DNA of 58,959 nucleotides from a virus: IMG/VR virus record IMGVR_UViG_3300030451_003197, positions 1 to 58,959 of that record; one strand, 5' to 3'. Shown piece by piece: positions 15,854 to 24,933 of this stretch (position 1 is its first letter; each line of letters starts with the position of its first letter). The notes under the pieces were generated by a model. It saw only the letters and a program-made list of their open reading frames with translations, ran no database searches and was not told where the DNA came from. The position numbers and the translations under genes were made by a program.

Positions 15854-16251
15854 GTTGGGAAATTATCCTCAAACAATTAACTTGCCCTGCGGCGACTAAG
15901 AATCTTAAACTAAATACTAAGAATAGAAATGCCGCAATTAAAGACGAAGATATTCGTTATGGGCCACTTAACTTAGAGGATGAAAAATACTGGGAGGATG
16001 TGGCAGAGCATTGGAATACATCAGTAGAAGTTGCTAAGAAGTCAAAATGTTCTAACTGTATTGCTTTTGATATTAGTCCAAGAATGAAAGATTGTATGCC
16101 TATTGAAGATGTAAAGGGCGGATTAGGATATTGTTGGATGCACGATTTCAAATGTCATGAAGATAGGACTTGTTATACATGGGCCAAAGGTGGCCCGATT
16201 ACAAAGGATGAGAAGTCCAAAAAGAATCAAATGAAGAGGGAAAAACAATGA
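15850..16251 (+). CDS. W-tagged Cys-rich protein of a marine phage family (133 aa)
   Basis: Begins MSWEIILKQLT and continues CPAATKNLKLNTKNRNAAI, YGPLN, CSNCIAFDISPRM and GYCWMHDFKC. I recognise this Cys-rich pattern from cyanophage and pelagiphage proteins of unknown function whose own N-terminus, as I recall, lies near the CPAAT segment. At least seven Cys could bind zinc or an iron-sulfur centre. The tag here appears as an added front piece. Confidence 0.8.
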   Translation: MSWEIILKQLTCPAATKNLKLNTKNRNAAIKDEDIRYGPLNLEDEKYWEDVAEHWNTSVEVAKKSKCSNCIAFDISPRMKDCMPIEDVKGGLGYCWMHDFKCHEDRTCYTWAKGGPITKDEKSKKNQMKREKQ

Positions 16252-16748
16252 CTAATCCGCAACAACAGAGGTATAATAGGCTTAGTAAAAAGGCCCAAGA
16301 CTATTTTTGGTATTTGAAAGCAAGAAATCCTTCATTAGAAACTAGTTACAGAAAATTAAGCGACAAACAATTACTGGATATGGTTGAAAGAAGTTTTAGA
16401 AAAGTAGACTCAAGCGAATTGAACCGAAGAGCCTCAAGACCCCGAATAGAAAACAAGGTTTTCAAGTGGCAAAGACTTCTAAAAAAGGATAAGAAAGATA
16501 TGCGAGTTGGTCGAGTATATCCTTCTGATAGAGCAGGTAAGAAAATTATGATGCTTACTCATGAAGGAAAAAAGATTCATGCAGGTGCTAAAGGCTACGG
16601 CAATTACAAAGGCAAAGGAAAGAATCGTGGCGGAGGCACTCATACCAATAAAAAGCGTAGGGCTAATTTCAAAGCAAGACACAATTGCGACCAATGTAAA
16701 GGTAGGATTACAACTCCTAAATGTTTAGCGTGTAAGAAATTGTGGTGA
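16248..16748 (+). CDS. Fusion protein with internal W tag and Cys cluster (166 aa)
   Basis: The first ~70 residues are a helical domain. Then F-K-W-Q-R-L-L-K-K-D (about 72-81) reproduces the tag of the 15102 protein in the middle of the chain, followed by a basic, glycine-rich domain (GKKIHAGAKGYGNYKGKGK) and C-x2-C...C-x2-C near the end. No ATG precedes the internal tag (codons TTC AAG TGG), so a tagged protein seems to have been fused behind another one. Confidence 0.75.
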   Translation: MTNPQQQRYNRLSKKAQDYFWYLKARNPSLETSYRKLSDKQLLDMVERSFRKVDSSELNRRASRPRIENKVFKWQRLLKKDKKDMRVGRVYPSDRAGKKIMMLTHEGKKIHAGAKGYGNYKGKGKNRGGGTHTNKKRRANFKARHNCDQCKGRITTPKCLACKKLW

Positions 16749-16752
16749 TAGT

Positions 16753-17277
16753 ATGTCTAAAGAAAGGCTAGAGCAGATGCTCGGTTCCAATGATAAGGTC
16801 ACTCTTAAATTAGGTTCTGAGCAAACTGTTAAGCAACTTTGGGATGCTAGTCATGAAGACAAATATGAAATTAGAGAAGGTGAATTAAGTAGGGGCTATC
16901 CGATTAATGAGTGGTTTGGTGTTATCGTTAGAGATAATGGTACTCCTAAACTAGTTTCAGTTGTTGGATATTCTTTGCAAACTGGAAAGGATGGAAAGAA
17001 GTTTGCTTTTGTTGGTGGTGGAAAAACCCATCCGGATTTTACAGGGAAGGGCTATATGAGAGAGGCTAGGAGTAAATCTTTGTCTGAATTAAAAGGAATT
17101 GACAAAATTGCAAGTTTTTCAGCACAGAGGAGAAGAAGCAATATAGATTTACAAAAGCCCGAAAAACACGATGTTATTCCCGATTCGGTTCTTAATTTTA
17201 TGAGAAGTAGAGTAAAAACTGGGGCTAGTGATTGGGGCATATACAAGGGTTGGTGGAGTATTATTAAAATGAGGTAA
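16753..17277 (+). CDS. GNAT-type N-acetyltransferase
   Basis: The pattern FVGGGKTHPDFTGKGYMREA at about residues 90-110 fits GNAT motif A, in which H-P-x-x-x-G-K-G binds acetyl-CoA. The preceding strand and the length of about 170 residues fit a single-domain acetyltransferase. ATG follows GGTGATAGT. It sits directly before the large terminase. The substrate is unknown; a virion protein or host factor are options. Confidence 0.7.
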   Translation: MSKERLEQMLGSNDKVTLKLGSEQTVKQLWDASHEDKYEIREGELSRGYPINEWFGVIVRDNGTPKLVSVVGYSLQTGKDGKKFAFVGGGKTHPDFTGKGYMREARSKSLSELKGIDKIASFSAQRRRSNIDLQKPEKHDVIPDSVLNFMRSRVKTGASDWGIYKGWWSIIKMR

Positions 17278-17281
17278 TATC

Positions 17282-18703
17282 ATGGAATTAGATGCCCTTA
17301 ACCTAGAACATGAAATGGATATGAAGTTATCCAAAAACTCATTTCCATATTTTTTCCAACAAGTACTAGGTTTAGATTTTGCCGCCCACCAAAAGGAATG
17401 GCATGAGTTGATGAACCAAACTCAGAGAACAGTAATCATCTGCTCAAGAGGTCACGGTAAATCTGTATTCATGCACAGTTGGGTTGTTTGGAATTTAATT
17501 TTTCAAGAGCCACCATATCAAATGTTATACATTTCATCTAACCAAAAACAGACAATGGTTCACATGAGAGATATTGATAAGATATTTACTCATCCACTAC
17601 TAAAGAAATTCAAACCTGCTAGGGGTTGGGCTATTGGAAACATTACACTAACTAATGGCAATCAAATCTTAGAGCGTTCCGTTGGTTCACAGATTCGTGG
17701 ACTTCACCCTCAAGAGATTATTATTGATGACCCTTTGAAAGAGTTTAGCGTAAGTGGTATTCAGAAAGTAACTGATTGGTTTTATGGTGACATGATTCCA
17801 ACACTTCACCATACTGCTTCGTTAAGAGTCATTGGTACGCCATTTAGTTATACAGATATTTACCAACAACTAGCAGAAAATCAAGCATATACTGTTAGGA
17901 CATATCCGTGTCTAAATGCTCTAAATGAACCACTATGGCCTTCCCGTTGGGATTATGATTCTCTAATGGAGAGAAAGGCAGAAATAGGTTCTTTGAAATT
18001 TACTAGAGAATATATGTGTGTACCTATATCTACTGGTACTTCTCTATTCAATCCCGAACATTTGGACAATGCTAAGAATAAGGATTTGGTATTGAAGCCT
18101 ATGAGAAGAGAAGGCTACAAGTATTTCGTAGGAGTAGACCCTGCAATTTCTACTGATGGCGACTACAATGTTATTACTGTTTTAGAAGTAGACGAAGAGG
18201 AAAACAAATCTATCGTTTATGTTGATAGGGCTAAGAATGTACAGTTTAGAGAAAATATTCAGAAGGTCAAATTGATAGGACAGATGTTTAGACCGGAAGC
18301 GATACTGTTTGAAACAAATACATTTGCGAAATCATTTACTCAAGAATTAAGACAGGTTGCAGATTTGAATGTACATGATTTCAATACCACTAGGAGAAAG
18401 AAGCAGGAGATTATTTTGAATCTACAAATGACTCTAGAAAATGGAAAGATGAATCTTCCTTATGGTAATGAAGAAAGTAGAAGAGTTTCCTCTACTCTTA
18501 TTGAAGAATTGTCTATGTTTGCTATAACTGATAGAGGAAAGTTTGAGGGAGTTGGCGCACACGATGACATGGTTATGAGTCTCGCTTTAGCCAATGCCGC
18601 TACATACAGAGCCATAGATAACTTCATACTACTTGATGATATGGGGATTTTTAACGACCAGCCTAAAGTTAGGCCGAGTCTAGGAATGGGGCTTAATTTT
18701 TAA
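17282..18703 (+). CDS. terL: Terminase large subunit (TerL)
   Basis: DNA-packaging motor: ATPase plus nuclease. Walker A is C-S-R-G-H-G-K-S (residues 54-61), Walker B with catalytic acids is IIIDD (146-150), and the coupling motif region is RVIGTPFS. The RNase H-like nuclease has VGVDPA near 278, an E-x-N segment near 325 and HDDMVMS near 430. Length of 473 residues is usual. ATG follows GAGGTAATATC. It should pair with the portal encoded downstream. Confidence 0.95.
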   Translation: MELDALNLEHEMDMKLSKNSFPYFFQQVLGLDFAAHQKEWHELMNQTQRTVIICSRGHGKSVFMHSWVVWNLIFQEPPYQMLYISSNQKQTMVHMRDIDKIFTHPLLKKFKPARGWAIGNITLTNGNQILERSVGSQIRGLHPQEIIIDDPLKEFSVSGIQKVTDWFYGDMIPTLHHTASLRVIGTPFSYTDIYQQLAENQAYTVRTYPCLNALNEPLWPSRWDYDSLMERKAEIGSLKFTREYMCVPISTGTSLFNPEHLDNAKNKDLVLKPMRREGYKYFVGVDPAISTDGDYNVITVLEVDEEENKSIVYVDRAKNVQFRENIQKVKLIGQMFRPEAILFETNTFAKSFTQELRQVADLNVHDFNTTRRKKQEIILNLQMTLENGKMNLPYGNEESRRVSSTLIEELSMFAITDRGKFEGVGAHDDMVMSLALANAATYRAIDNFILLDDMGIFNDQPKVRPSLGMGLNF

Positions 18704-18712
18704 GGTGATATT

Positions 18713-20329
18713 ATGGTTACTGCGGAAAAACTAATTCAAGCGAAACCACTAATAGAACAGTTGGAAGAAATCGAAGAAGAGGAAGAGGGCGTTAAGGAAG
18801 AGGTTCAACAGGCGTTAGACATAGAGTTTGAAAAGTCTATTATTACCGAAGTGCTATCTGAATATGATGAGGTTTCCAAATACTCTAAAGAAAACAATGT
18901 AAATGCTACAGAGGCAAAGAGTGCCATTAGCAACTTTCCCAAAGAATACACAGTAGAAGACACTACTGTTCCCGACATCATCAAAAGAATGAGAGATTCC
19001 AAAAGAACATTAAAGGGTGAACATAGAGAAAAAATGGCTAAGGCAATAGATACTATGATTGAGGCCTATTCCGACCATTTGAATAAGTGTATTGATGCCC
19101 TTACTTGGTTAGCACCATACAAGGAAACACTTCTCAAGATGAGATACAATGAAAAGGATTTACGAAAACTAAACAAGATGAAAGATATTGAATCTAGAAG
19201 AGAAGTAATTGATGCCTTGTGTAAATACTGGGAGGCAGAATTAGAACAGGATGGTATGGTCTATGGTAAAGACTACGCTATGTTATCTAAAACAATGACT
19301 TCTGCAAAGAAGCAATTTAGAGATTGTATTGCTAAGATAAACTCTCAGTCTATTTCTAAAAGCAAGAAAGAAATGCAAGAGGATTTTATTATCAAGGCGG
19401 TCTGTGAACAACAGGGAATAGGGGCTAGACAAATACATGAAAGAATGCCGGATAGCATGTATAAAATTACTAGTCCTAGAATGATTTCAAAGATGGTTAA
19501 GAAACTAGATATTGTTTCGGTGAATGGCGCATACTACAAAATGCCTAGTGAAATAAAGAAAAACATTTGGGCTTATACTGCCGCATTTATTGATTCAGAT
19601 GGATATATTACTCTTGATAGAAATATGAATCCTAGAGTCGGATTAGTTGCTACTGGAGAAAGAGGCAAAGCATTCATGCAAGAAATGCACAAGTCCATTG
19701 GTTTTGGTAGAATGCACTTAGACCAAAAATCTCCACAAGATACTAGACTAATAAATAGACTAAACTTTTATTCTCAAGCAGATGTTAGCGAGTTACTAAC
19801 AAAGTGTCTTCCTCATTTTAGGTTGAAGAAGGGCAATGCTAAATTGTTGTTAGAATTAATTCGTATGAAGAAGTCCTACAAGAAGGCTGATTGGTATAAG
19901 AGCCGATGTGATGAAATCTTCAAACTAATGAAGTGGGAGAATCATAAAGACCATGTTGGTTTTGATTGGAGTAAAGAAAACATTAACCTTGATGATATTC
20001 AAAAATACAAAGATAATTGCAAACTTTCTGTAATGGATGAGATGGAAAAAATAGGTAGTGCTATAATTAAACAACAAGAAAGAACCTTCGTTATAGAATC
20101 CTATTCAACAGAAGATGACCCTATGGAAGATATTGAATTGAATGCCTTTCTTACTGCTAAAGAATTAGATATTGATGAAGATGACGACCAAGAATTTATT
20201 GAGGATAGATTATTAGATTGGATGGGCGATAATGTAGGAACAATTACCGGATATATTTGGTATGAAATTACTGCCGAAGGAAAGAAGAGGGATTGGTTGA
20301 ATCCTAAAAGCGACTATGATATGGTGTGA
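18713..20329 (+). CDS. Winged-helix protein with embedded LAGLIDADG endonuclease domain (538 aa)
   Basis: Residues ~221-277 look like a winged helix (IGARQIHERMP... ISKMVKKLDIVSVNGAYYKM). Residues ~285-395 match a single-motif LAGLIDADG domain: WAYTAAFIDSDGYI, then a GFGRM turn and LPHFRLKKGNAKLLLEL. The N-terminus is long acidic and helical; the C-terminus is acidic. It is not an intein and interrupts no gene. Its place between terminase and portal, where many phages encode an HNH nuclease or small terminase, suggests a packaging role. A plain homing endonuclease is the alternative. Confidence 0.75.
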   Translation: MVTAEKLIQAKPLIEQLEEIEEEEEGVKEEVQQALDIEFEKSIITEVLSEYDEVSKYSKENNVNATEAKSAISNFPKEYTVEDTTVPDIIKRMRDSKRTLKGEHREKMAKAIDTMIEAYSDHLNKCIDALTWLAPYKETLLKMRYNEKDLRKLNKMKDIESRREVIDALCKYWEAELEQDGMVYGKDYAMLSKTMTSAKKQFRDCIAKINSQSISKSKKEMQEDFIIKAVCEQQGIGARQIHERMPDSMYKITSPRMISKMVKKLDIVSVNGAYYKMPSEIKKNIWAYTAAFIDSDGYITLDRNMNPRVGLVATGERGKAFMQEMHKSIGFGRMHLDQKSPQDTRLINRLNFYSQADVSELLTKCLPHFRLKKGNAKLLLELIRMKKSYKKADWYKSRCDEIFKLMKWENHKDHVGFDWSKENINLDDIQKYKDNCKLSVMDEMEKIGSAIIKQQERTFVIESYSTEDDPMEDIELNAFLTAKELDIDEDDDQEFIEDRLLDWMGDNVGTITGYIWYEITAEGKKRDWLNPKSDYDMV

Positions 20330-20333
20330 TAAT

Positions 20334-20477
20334 ATGGCTAGTTATTGCGGGATTTGTTACAATATTAAACAAAGGAATCCATTTGGATATTGTGACGACT
20401 GTTGGGTAAAGGCAGGTAAGCCTACAAAAGATAATCCACAAGGAAGCATTGATAAGAGGGTTGCTAATCAATCATAA
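20334..20477 (+). CDS. Small zinc-ribbon protein (47 aa)
   Basis: ATG follows GTGTGATAAT. C-G-I-C near residues 5-8 and C-D-D-C near residues 20-23 form a complete four-Cys zinc ribbon. It lies between the LAGLIDADG protein and the portal, itself a zinc-ribbon-bearing protein. Function unknown. Confidence 0.7.
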   Translation: MASYCGICYNIKQRNPFGYCDDCWVKAGKPTKDNPQGSIDKRVANQS

Positions 20478-20493
20478 TTAGGAGGGGATATTT

Positions 20494-22134
20494 ATGGCTG
20501 ATGAAAAGCGTAGATTTAGCATTACTAATCTATTTAGAAGGTCTACTCCTAAACCTGCGGATAGAGAAATATACAATATCGGAATACAGGAAAGGCAACA
20601 AAATAGCCTAATGACGGCTCCTCTTCTATATCACATAGTACAAAACTCTGTTATTGCTAGGACTTGTATTACTCAACTAAAGCAAGAAATATTCAGAAGA
20701 GGCTATGTTTGGGAAAAGGCATACGAAGCAAAGTGTAACAATTGTGGAAAGGTTCACAAAAGACCAGTTGCTCAATGTTCTAGATGTGAAAGTACAGATT
20801 TGAAAACACCGGATGTTAAACAATTAGAATATGCAGAGAAGTTTTTAGATGGCTATGTCAATAAGGCGGAGCAGATGTTTATTGAAGTACTCAAAGAGTT
20901 AGAAGATGACTTGAATATCATGGATGATGCTTACATCGTTTTAGTAAAGGAATACTTTATTGACGGCAATCAGAAAATCCGTATGCACAAAATAAAGGAA
21001 GTGTATAGAGGCGACCCTGTAACAATGGCTATCTATTCTGATGAGTTAGGTCTAAGAGGCACAAAAGGATTCACTTGTGTAAATCATAGACATATGTTAT
21101 CTACTGAACCAAATGAATTGTGTGAAGAATGTGGAAGCACATTATATCCTGTTCATTATGTAAATCGTGTAGGAGGAAAAGACCAATACTTCTTGAAGGG
21201 AGAAGTGCTACACTTTAGTAAATACAGTCCTTCAAGATTGTATGGTATGTCTCCTATTATTACTCTCTATAATCATATTACTACACTTATTGCTATGGAG
21301 AATTATGTTAATTCAGCATATCAAAAGAGTAGAATGCCGAGAGGCCTACTTGCAGTACAGACTAGAAACATGGATTCTATGCGTTCTTTTTGGCGTTCTG
21401 TAAAGGAAAAGATGGAAACAGACCCGCACTTTATTCCAGTTATGGGAATAGAAGCAGAGGGTGGAAAGGGTTCTGTTGAATGGATTAAGTTTATGGATAG
21501 TCTAAAGGAAATGGATTACATTTCTGTAAAGGATGACTTGAGAGATAGGATTTCAGCATTCTATGGAGTAAGCAAGGTATTCATGGCAGATAACACCACT
21601 AGTGGTGGATTGAATAACGAAGGTATGCAAATACTTGTTACCAATAGGGCAGTACAAATGGCTCAAAATGTGTACAATAATTATGTATTCCCATTCTTAA
21701 TCAAACAATTTGGTATTACAGATTGGGAGTTAAAACTACCACCGAGCGAAGAAGAGGATGAGATTGCGGTTCTTCGTAAGAGAGAGATTGAAGTTAATAT
21801 TGCGGCTTCTACTAAGAATCTAGGATTTGAAGTAGATATGGATGAAGATGGAAACTTTACCTTTACTAAGCCCGAACCAAAAGAACCACAAGAAGGCGGT
21901 TCAGCAGAAGGAAGCGATAAAGTAGAGTTAGACCCCTATGCCGGTACTAACATAGATGCTAGTCAATTAGGACAAATGCAAGAACAGGCATTTAGTAAGA
22001 ATCCTCAACAAAACCCACCGGCAACTAGAAATAAACCGAGTATGGAGACAGGGCCGGATAAGAGGCTTACTGGCTTACCAGCAGAAGCCGGAAATCAGAA
22101 TGTAGATTCAAGAACAGAAAGGAGAGTTGGTTGA
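20494..22134 (+). CDS. Portal protein with zinc-ribbon insertions
   Basis: Dodecameric head-vertex channel that docks the terminase. The SPP1/HK97-type portal pattern is present: an N-terminal helical wing, LHFSKYSPSRLYGMSPI, then a long stem/wing helix with DDLRDRISAFYGVSKVFM and GLNNEGMQ. Two metal sites are inserted: C81/C84/C95/C98 and a second C/H cluster near 194-215. The C-terminal ~100 residues are flexible and Pro/Gln-rich. SD GGAGGGGATAT precedes the ATG. 546 residues is normal for the family. Confidence 0.9.
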   Translation: MADEKRRFSITNLFRRSTPKPADREIYNIGIQERQQNSLMTAPLLYHIVQNSVIARTCITQLKQEIFRRGYVWEKAYEAKCNNCGKVHKRPVAQCSRCESTDLKTPDVKQLEYAEKFLDGYVNKAEQMFIEVLKELEDDLNIMDDAYIVLVKEYFIDGNQKIRMHKIKEVYRGDPVTMAIYSDELGLRGTKGFTCVNHRHMLSTEPNELCEECGSTLYPVHYVNRVGGKDQYFLKGEVLHFSKYSPSRLYGMSPIITLYNHITTLIAMENYVNSAYQKSRMPRGLLAVQTRNMDSMRSFWRSVKEKMETDPHFIPVMGIEAEGGKGSVEWIKFMDSLKEMDYISVKDDLRDRISAFYGVSKVFMADNTTSGGLNNEGMQILVTNRAVQMAQNVYNNYVFPFLIKQFGITDWELKLPPSEEEDEIAVLRKREIEVNIAASTKNLGFEVDMDEDGNFTFTKPEPKEPQEGGSAEGSDKVELDPYAGTNIDASQLGQMQEQAFSKNPQQNPPATRNKPSMETGPDKRLTGLPAEAGNQNVDSRTERRVG

Positions 22135-22135
22135 T

Positions 22136-22348
22136 ATGACTTGGGATTATTACAATATTAAAAAAGAAGATGACGAATACCCTAACCCTAATATTTCGAT
22201 AGCGCAAGCAGAAGGTTTGGTTAGTAGGGCTTTTAATTTACTTAAAAAAGATTTAGAATCTGAGGATAAAGCATTAGAGGAATTCAAAGGGGTAATTGCT
22301 GAATACTTAGAAAAATACAATATATATGTATCTTACACAACAAGGTGA
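22136..22348 (+). CDS. W-tagged protein, MTWDYYNI subclass (70 aa)
   Basis: Begins MTWDYYNIKKEDD directly after the portal gene (GGAGAGTTGGTTGAT). The longer frame from 22127 overlaps the portal and is rejected. The body after the tag is helical and acidic. One of four proteins with this tag variant, three of which lie between portal and ligase. Confidence 0.75.
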   Translation: MTWDYYNIKKEDDEYPNPNISIAQAEGLVSRAFNLLKKDLESEDKALEEFKGVIAEYLEKYNIYVSYTTR

Positions 22349-22353
22349 GTAAA

Positions 22354-22581
22354 ATGGCAGAAGATATGAGACAAAAAGAAATAAGACTAAGAAAAGAATT
22401 GGCTAAAGTAAAAGCATTGAATGCTAATGCTAACAGTCAAATTAAGAAAGAAAGAAACTTTGACTTGGCAGGTATTCCTAGAGATACTACACATAAGGCA
22501 ACTCCTGCTTCTAATGACATCCCCGATGTTATTAGTCCTCCATCTAAGAGAAGAGGAAGAAAAGAAAACATTCCATTCTGA
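22354..22581 (+). CDS. Small basic helical protein (75 aa)
   Basis: ATG at 22354 after GGTGAGTAAA; a GTG at 22345 would overlap the upstream gene and is less likely. A charged helix with K/R/E repeats is followed by a proline-rich linker and a basic end (SKRRGRKEN). No tag. Function unknown. Confidence 0.65.
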   Translation: MAEDMRQKEIRLRKELAKVKALNANANSQIKKERNFDLAGIPRDTTHKATPASNDIPDVISPPSKRRGRKENIPF

Positions 22582-22590
22582 GGTGATACT

Positions 22591-24576
22591 TTGTCTAATT
22601 TCACTTCATTGCTAAAGTTGGCTACTTTAGATGAGGTTACTAGTAGGTTAGTAGGAAAGGTTCCTAATGATATGATTGTAAAATCATTGGAAAGCAATAT
22701 GACTGAATCAAACTATACTCTATACAATAGGCTAATCGAAAAGGCTGAAGAAGAGGAAGAAGATACTCAAGATATTACTGCTCTTTTACGACCCGAACAG
22801 AGAAAGTTAGGAGAGGGAAAGCAGAAAAAAGTAAAGGAAGAAGAAAGGGAAACTCTTGCCCCTAGCACTACCTTTGACTACTATCCCTTTGTTAGAAGAT
22901 ATAATGAATTAGATGACTTCTCAGATTCTTTATTAGTATTAAATGAAATAGTAAGAGATTTGCAAGTTAAGAAAGTAGGAAAGTCTGATGAAACGCCTAG
23001 TGGATATAGCATAGAATCTTCTCAAATAGACAGAATAGGAGGAGAGAAAGAATCCAACACTATTCTTAATGCTTTGAGAAGATTCGATAATAACCCCGAT
23101 TTTCTAGTAAGTAATTCAGAGTTTTCTCCTTACATTAAAACGGTTAAGGGAGAGCCTGTTTTCGTAGCACTCCAGCCACCAAAAAGACTGGATAAAGAAA
23201 CACAGACTATGGTAGATAGAAGTAGAAAACCGGACATGAAAGTACAACCAATTATAGACAATGCTTTGGATTTACTAAAGAAAACTTTTCCGATAGAAGA
23301 TGGCAATGGGAATATGACTTTATTGGATGCTTTAACTAATCTACATATTAATTCTTACAAGAAGACTCCTGCTGGTACTGCTGGTAGAAAAAAGAAGTTT
23401 TCTAAATCCATTCTTAACTTGAGGAAAAAACTACTAGGTTTGGATTTAGGTAAAAAGGAAAATCAAATAGAAAGACAACTCAAAAGATTAATCAAAGTAG
23501 GTAAAGACTTTGATAAAGCAATCAAAAATAGAGATGCTTGCACAGATAAGATTGATGAATTAACACAATATTTACAGGCCAGTAGTGACGACATTATTGC
23601 TAGAGAGATTTCAAGGACTATTACTCAAATATCAAACTATATGTCAAACAAAAATATTGACAAAGATAAACTTGTTGAGTTACAAGGCATACTACAGGAT
23701 ATGCGTTCTGCGGCTGGACAAAAGAAAGGGGCGATAGTTAGAAGGGTTAAAACTAGATTGAAGTTTATGATAGAACTTCAAAAAGAGAAACTAGCAGACC
23801 TAAATAATGAAATTATAGATATTGGTAGGTATTCTGATGAAGTTGGAGATGTAATAAATTATACTAATAGATTTTTAGAACTAACTAAAGTGACCGATAA
23901 AGAAATAGATGCAATTAGAGAACGCTTCTTAGAACAGGATAAGAATGAGGCTTCTCCGTCTAAATTAGAGGCTTTAGATGAAAAAATAAAAGCAATGGAA
24001 AAGAGCAAAAAAGCATATAATGCTTTAGAAAAGTCACTGGGAATTGCTATTTCTACTTTGTTAGAATTAGAGGATGAAGTTAGAGATATTAATAAAATTC
24101 TGAAAAGACTAGGAACCGTAAGTAATTCCGAATTAAAGGACTATTTGGATTCTTTATTGGTTCCACTAACTAAAAAGACTACGATGGATGAAAAAAGTAT
24201 CGAAGAAAAGAAAGTAGCCATAGATACGAAGAAAGTAGTGGGAGTTACTGATAATGATTTAGAGAATGCAATGAATGCTACTTTCATAATTACTAAAGAA
24301 TTGGATAAGGTTGAAACTAAACTAAAAACGGTTGAAGAGGATTTCAAGAATTATGAATTTGGTAGATATGGTTCAAAGGAATTTGCAGATAAAAGAATTG
24401 CAGAGTTGGAAAGCGCAGAAAAGGATAGTGAGGCAAAAAGACTCGCTGAAAAACTAAGAAGAAGGGCGGAAGATTTCAAGGCTGGAAAAGAAGTAGGAGC
24501 AGGTTTCCAACAAATAGAAGATTCTTATGCGGGATTGAAAGTACCTGTAATTAATGAAGTAGGTGAAGAAGAATGA
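22591..24576 (+). CDS. Large coiled-coil protein, TTG start (661 aa)
   Basis: TTG start with AGGTGATACT upstream. Mostly long charged helices with coiled-coil character (about residues 280-640). The N-terminus M-S-N-F-T-S-L-L-K-L may be a degenerate tag with F in place of W. It sits between portal and protease, where core/scaffold-like or internal head proteins are often encoded. Its stop overlaps the next gene start. Function unknown. Confidence 0.75.
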   Translation: MSNFTSLLKLATLDEVTSRLVGKVPNDMIVKSLESNMTESNYTLYNRLIEKAEEEEEDTQDITALLRPEQRKLGEGKQKKVKEEERETLAPSTTFDYYPFVRRYNELDDFSDSLLVLNEIVRDLQVKKVGKSDETPSGYSIESSQIDRIGGEKESNTILNALRRFDNNPDFLVSNSEFSPYIKTVKGEPVFVALQPPKRLDKETQTMVDRSRKPDMKVQPIIDNALDLLKKTFPIEDGNGNMTLLDALTNLHINSYKKTPAGTAGRKKKFSKSILNLRKKLLGLDLGKKENQIERQLKRLIKVGKDFDKAIKNRDACTDKIDELTQYLQASSDDIIAREISRTITQISNYMSNKNIDKDKLVELQGILQDMRSAAGQKKGAIVRRVKTRLKFMIELQKEKLADLNNEIIDIGRYSDEVGDVINYTNRFLELTKVTDKEIDAIRERFLEQDKNEASPSKLEALDEKIKAMEKSKKAYNALEKSLGIAISTLLELEDEVRDINKILKRLGTVSNSELKDYLDSLLVPLTKKTTMDEKSIEEKKVAIDTKKVVGVTDNDLENAMNATFIITKELDKVETKLKTVEEDFKNYEFGRYGSKEFADKRIAELESAEKDSEAKRLAEKLRRRAEDFKAGKEVGAGFQQIEDSYAGLKVPVINEVGEEE

Positions 24577-24932
24577 CTTGGGATTTTTATGAAGAAGGAA
24601 AGGAAATTGTTTTCAAACAATTAAGTGAGCCACCAAAGAAACTACTAGATAACTTAGATGCTAAAACTAGAAAGAAACTAAAAAAGACTCTACAATCTGC
24701 TGAACCAACCGAGTTTTTCGGACAAGACTTTACTAAGTTAGGAGATTTAATTGAAGTATTATCTGAATTAGAATTTACTAAATCGGATAAGAAATTAAAT
24801 AAAAAGATGAAGTCTATGGATGAACGCAACATTGACATAGTGGCTACTGCTACCAAACTTCGTAAGGAGTATGAATTGCTCTATCGTCAATTAAGAGATT
24901 TAGTATATCCACAAAAGAAAAGGAAGGATTAG
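24573..24932 (+). CDS. W-tagged helical protein (119 aa)
   Basis: Begins MTWDFYEEGKE, the most divergent member of the MTWDYYNI subclass (F for Y; EE for NI). The rest is a lysine-rich helical protein. ATGA overlap with the coiled-coil gene upstream suggests the two are made together. Confidence 0.75.
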   Translation: MTWDFYEEGKEIVFKQLSEPPKKLLDNLDAKTRKKLKKTLQSAEPTEFFGQDFTKLGDLIEVLSELEFTKSDKKLNKKMKSMDERNIDIVATATKLRKEYELLYRQLRDLVYPQKKRKD

Positions 24933-24933
24933 T

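Noticed and set aside
18713-20329. Intein or intron in the terminase region
   Set aside because: TerL is intact with all motifs. The LAGLIDADG protein has its own start and stop and no splicing-domain motifs.
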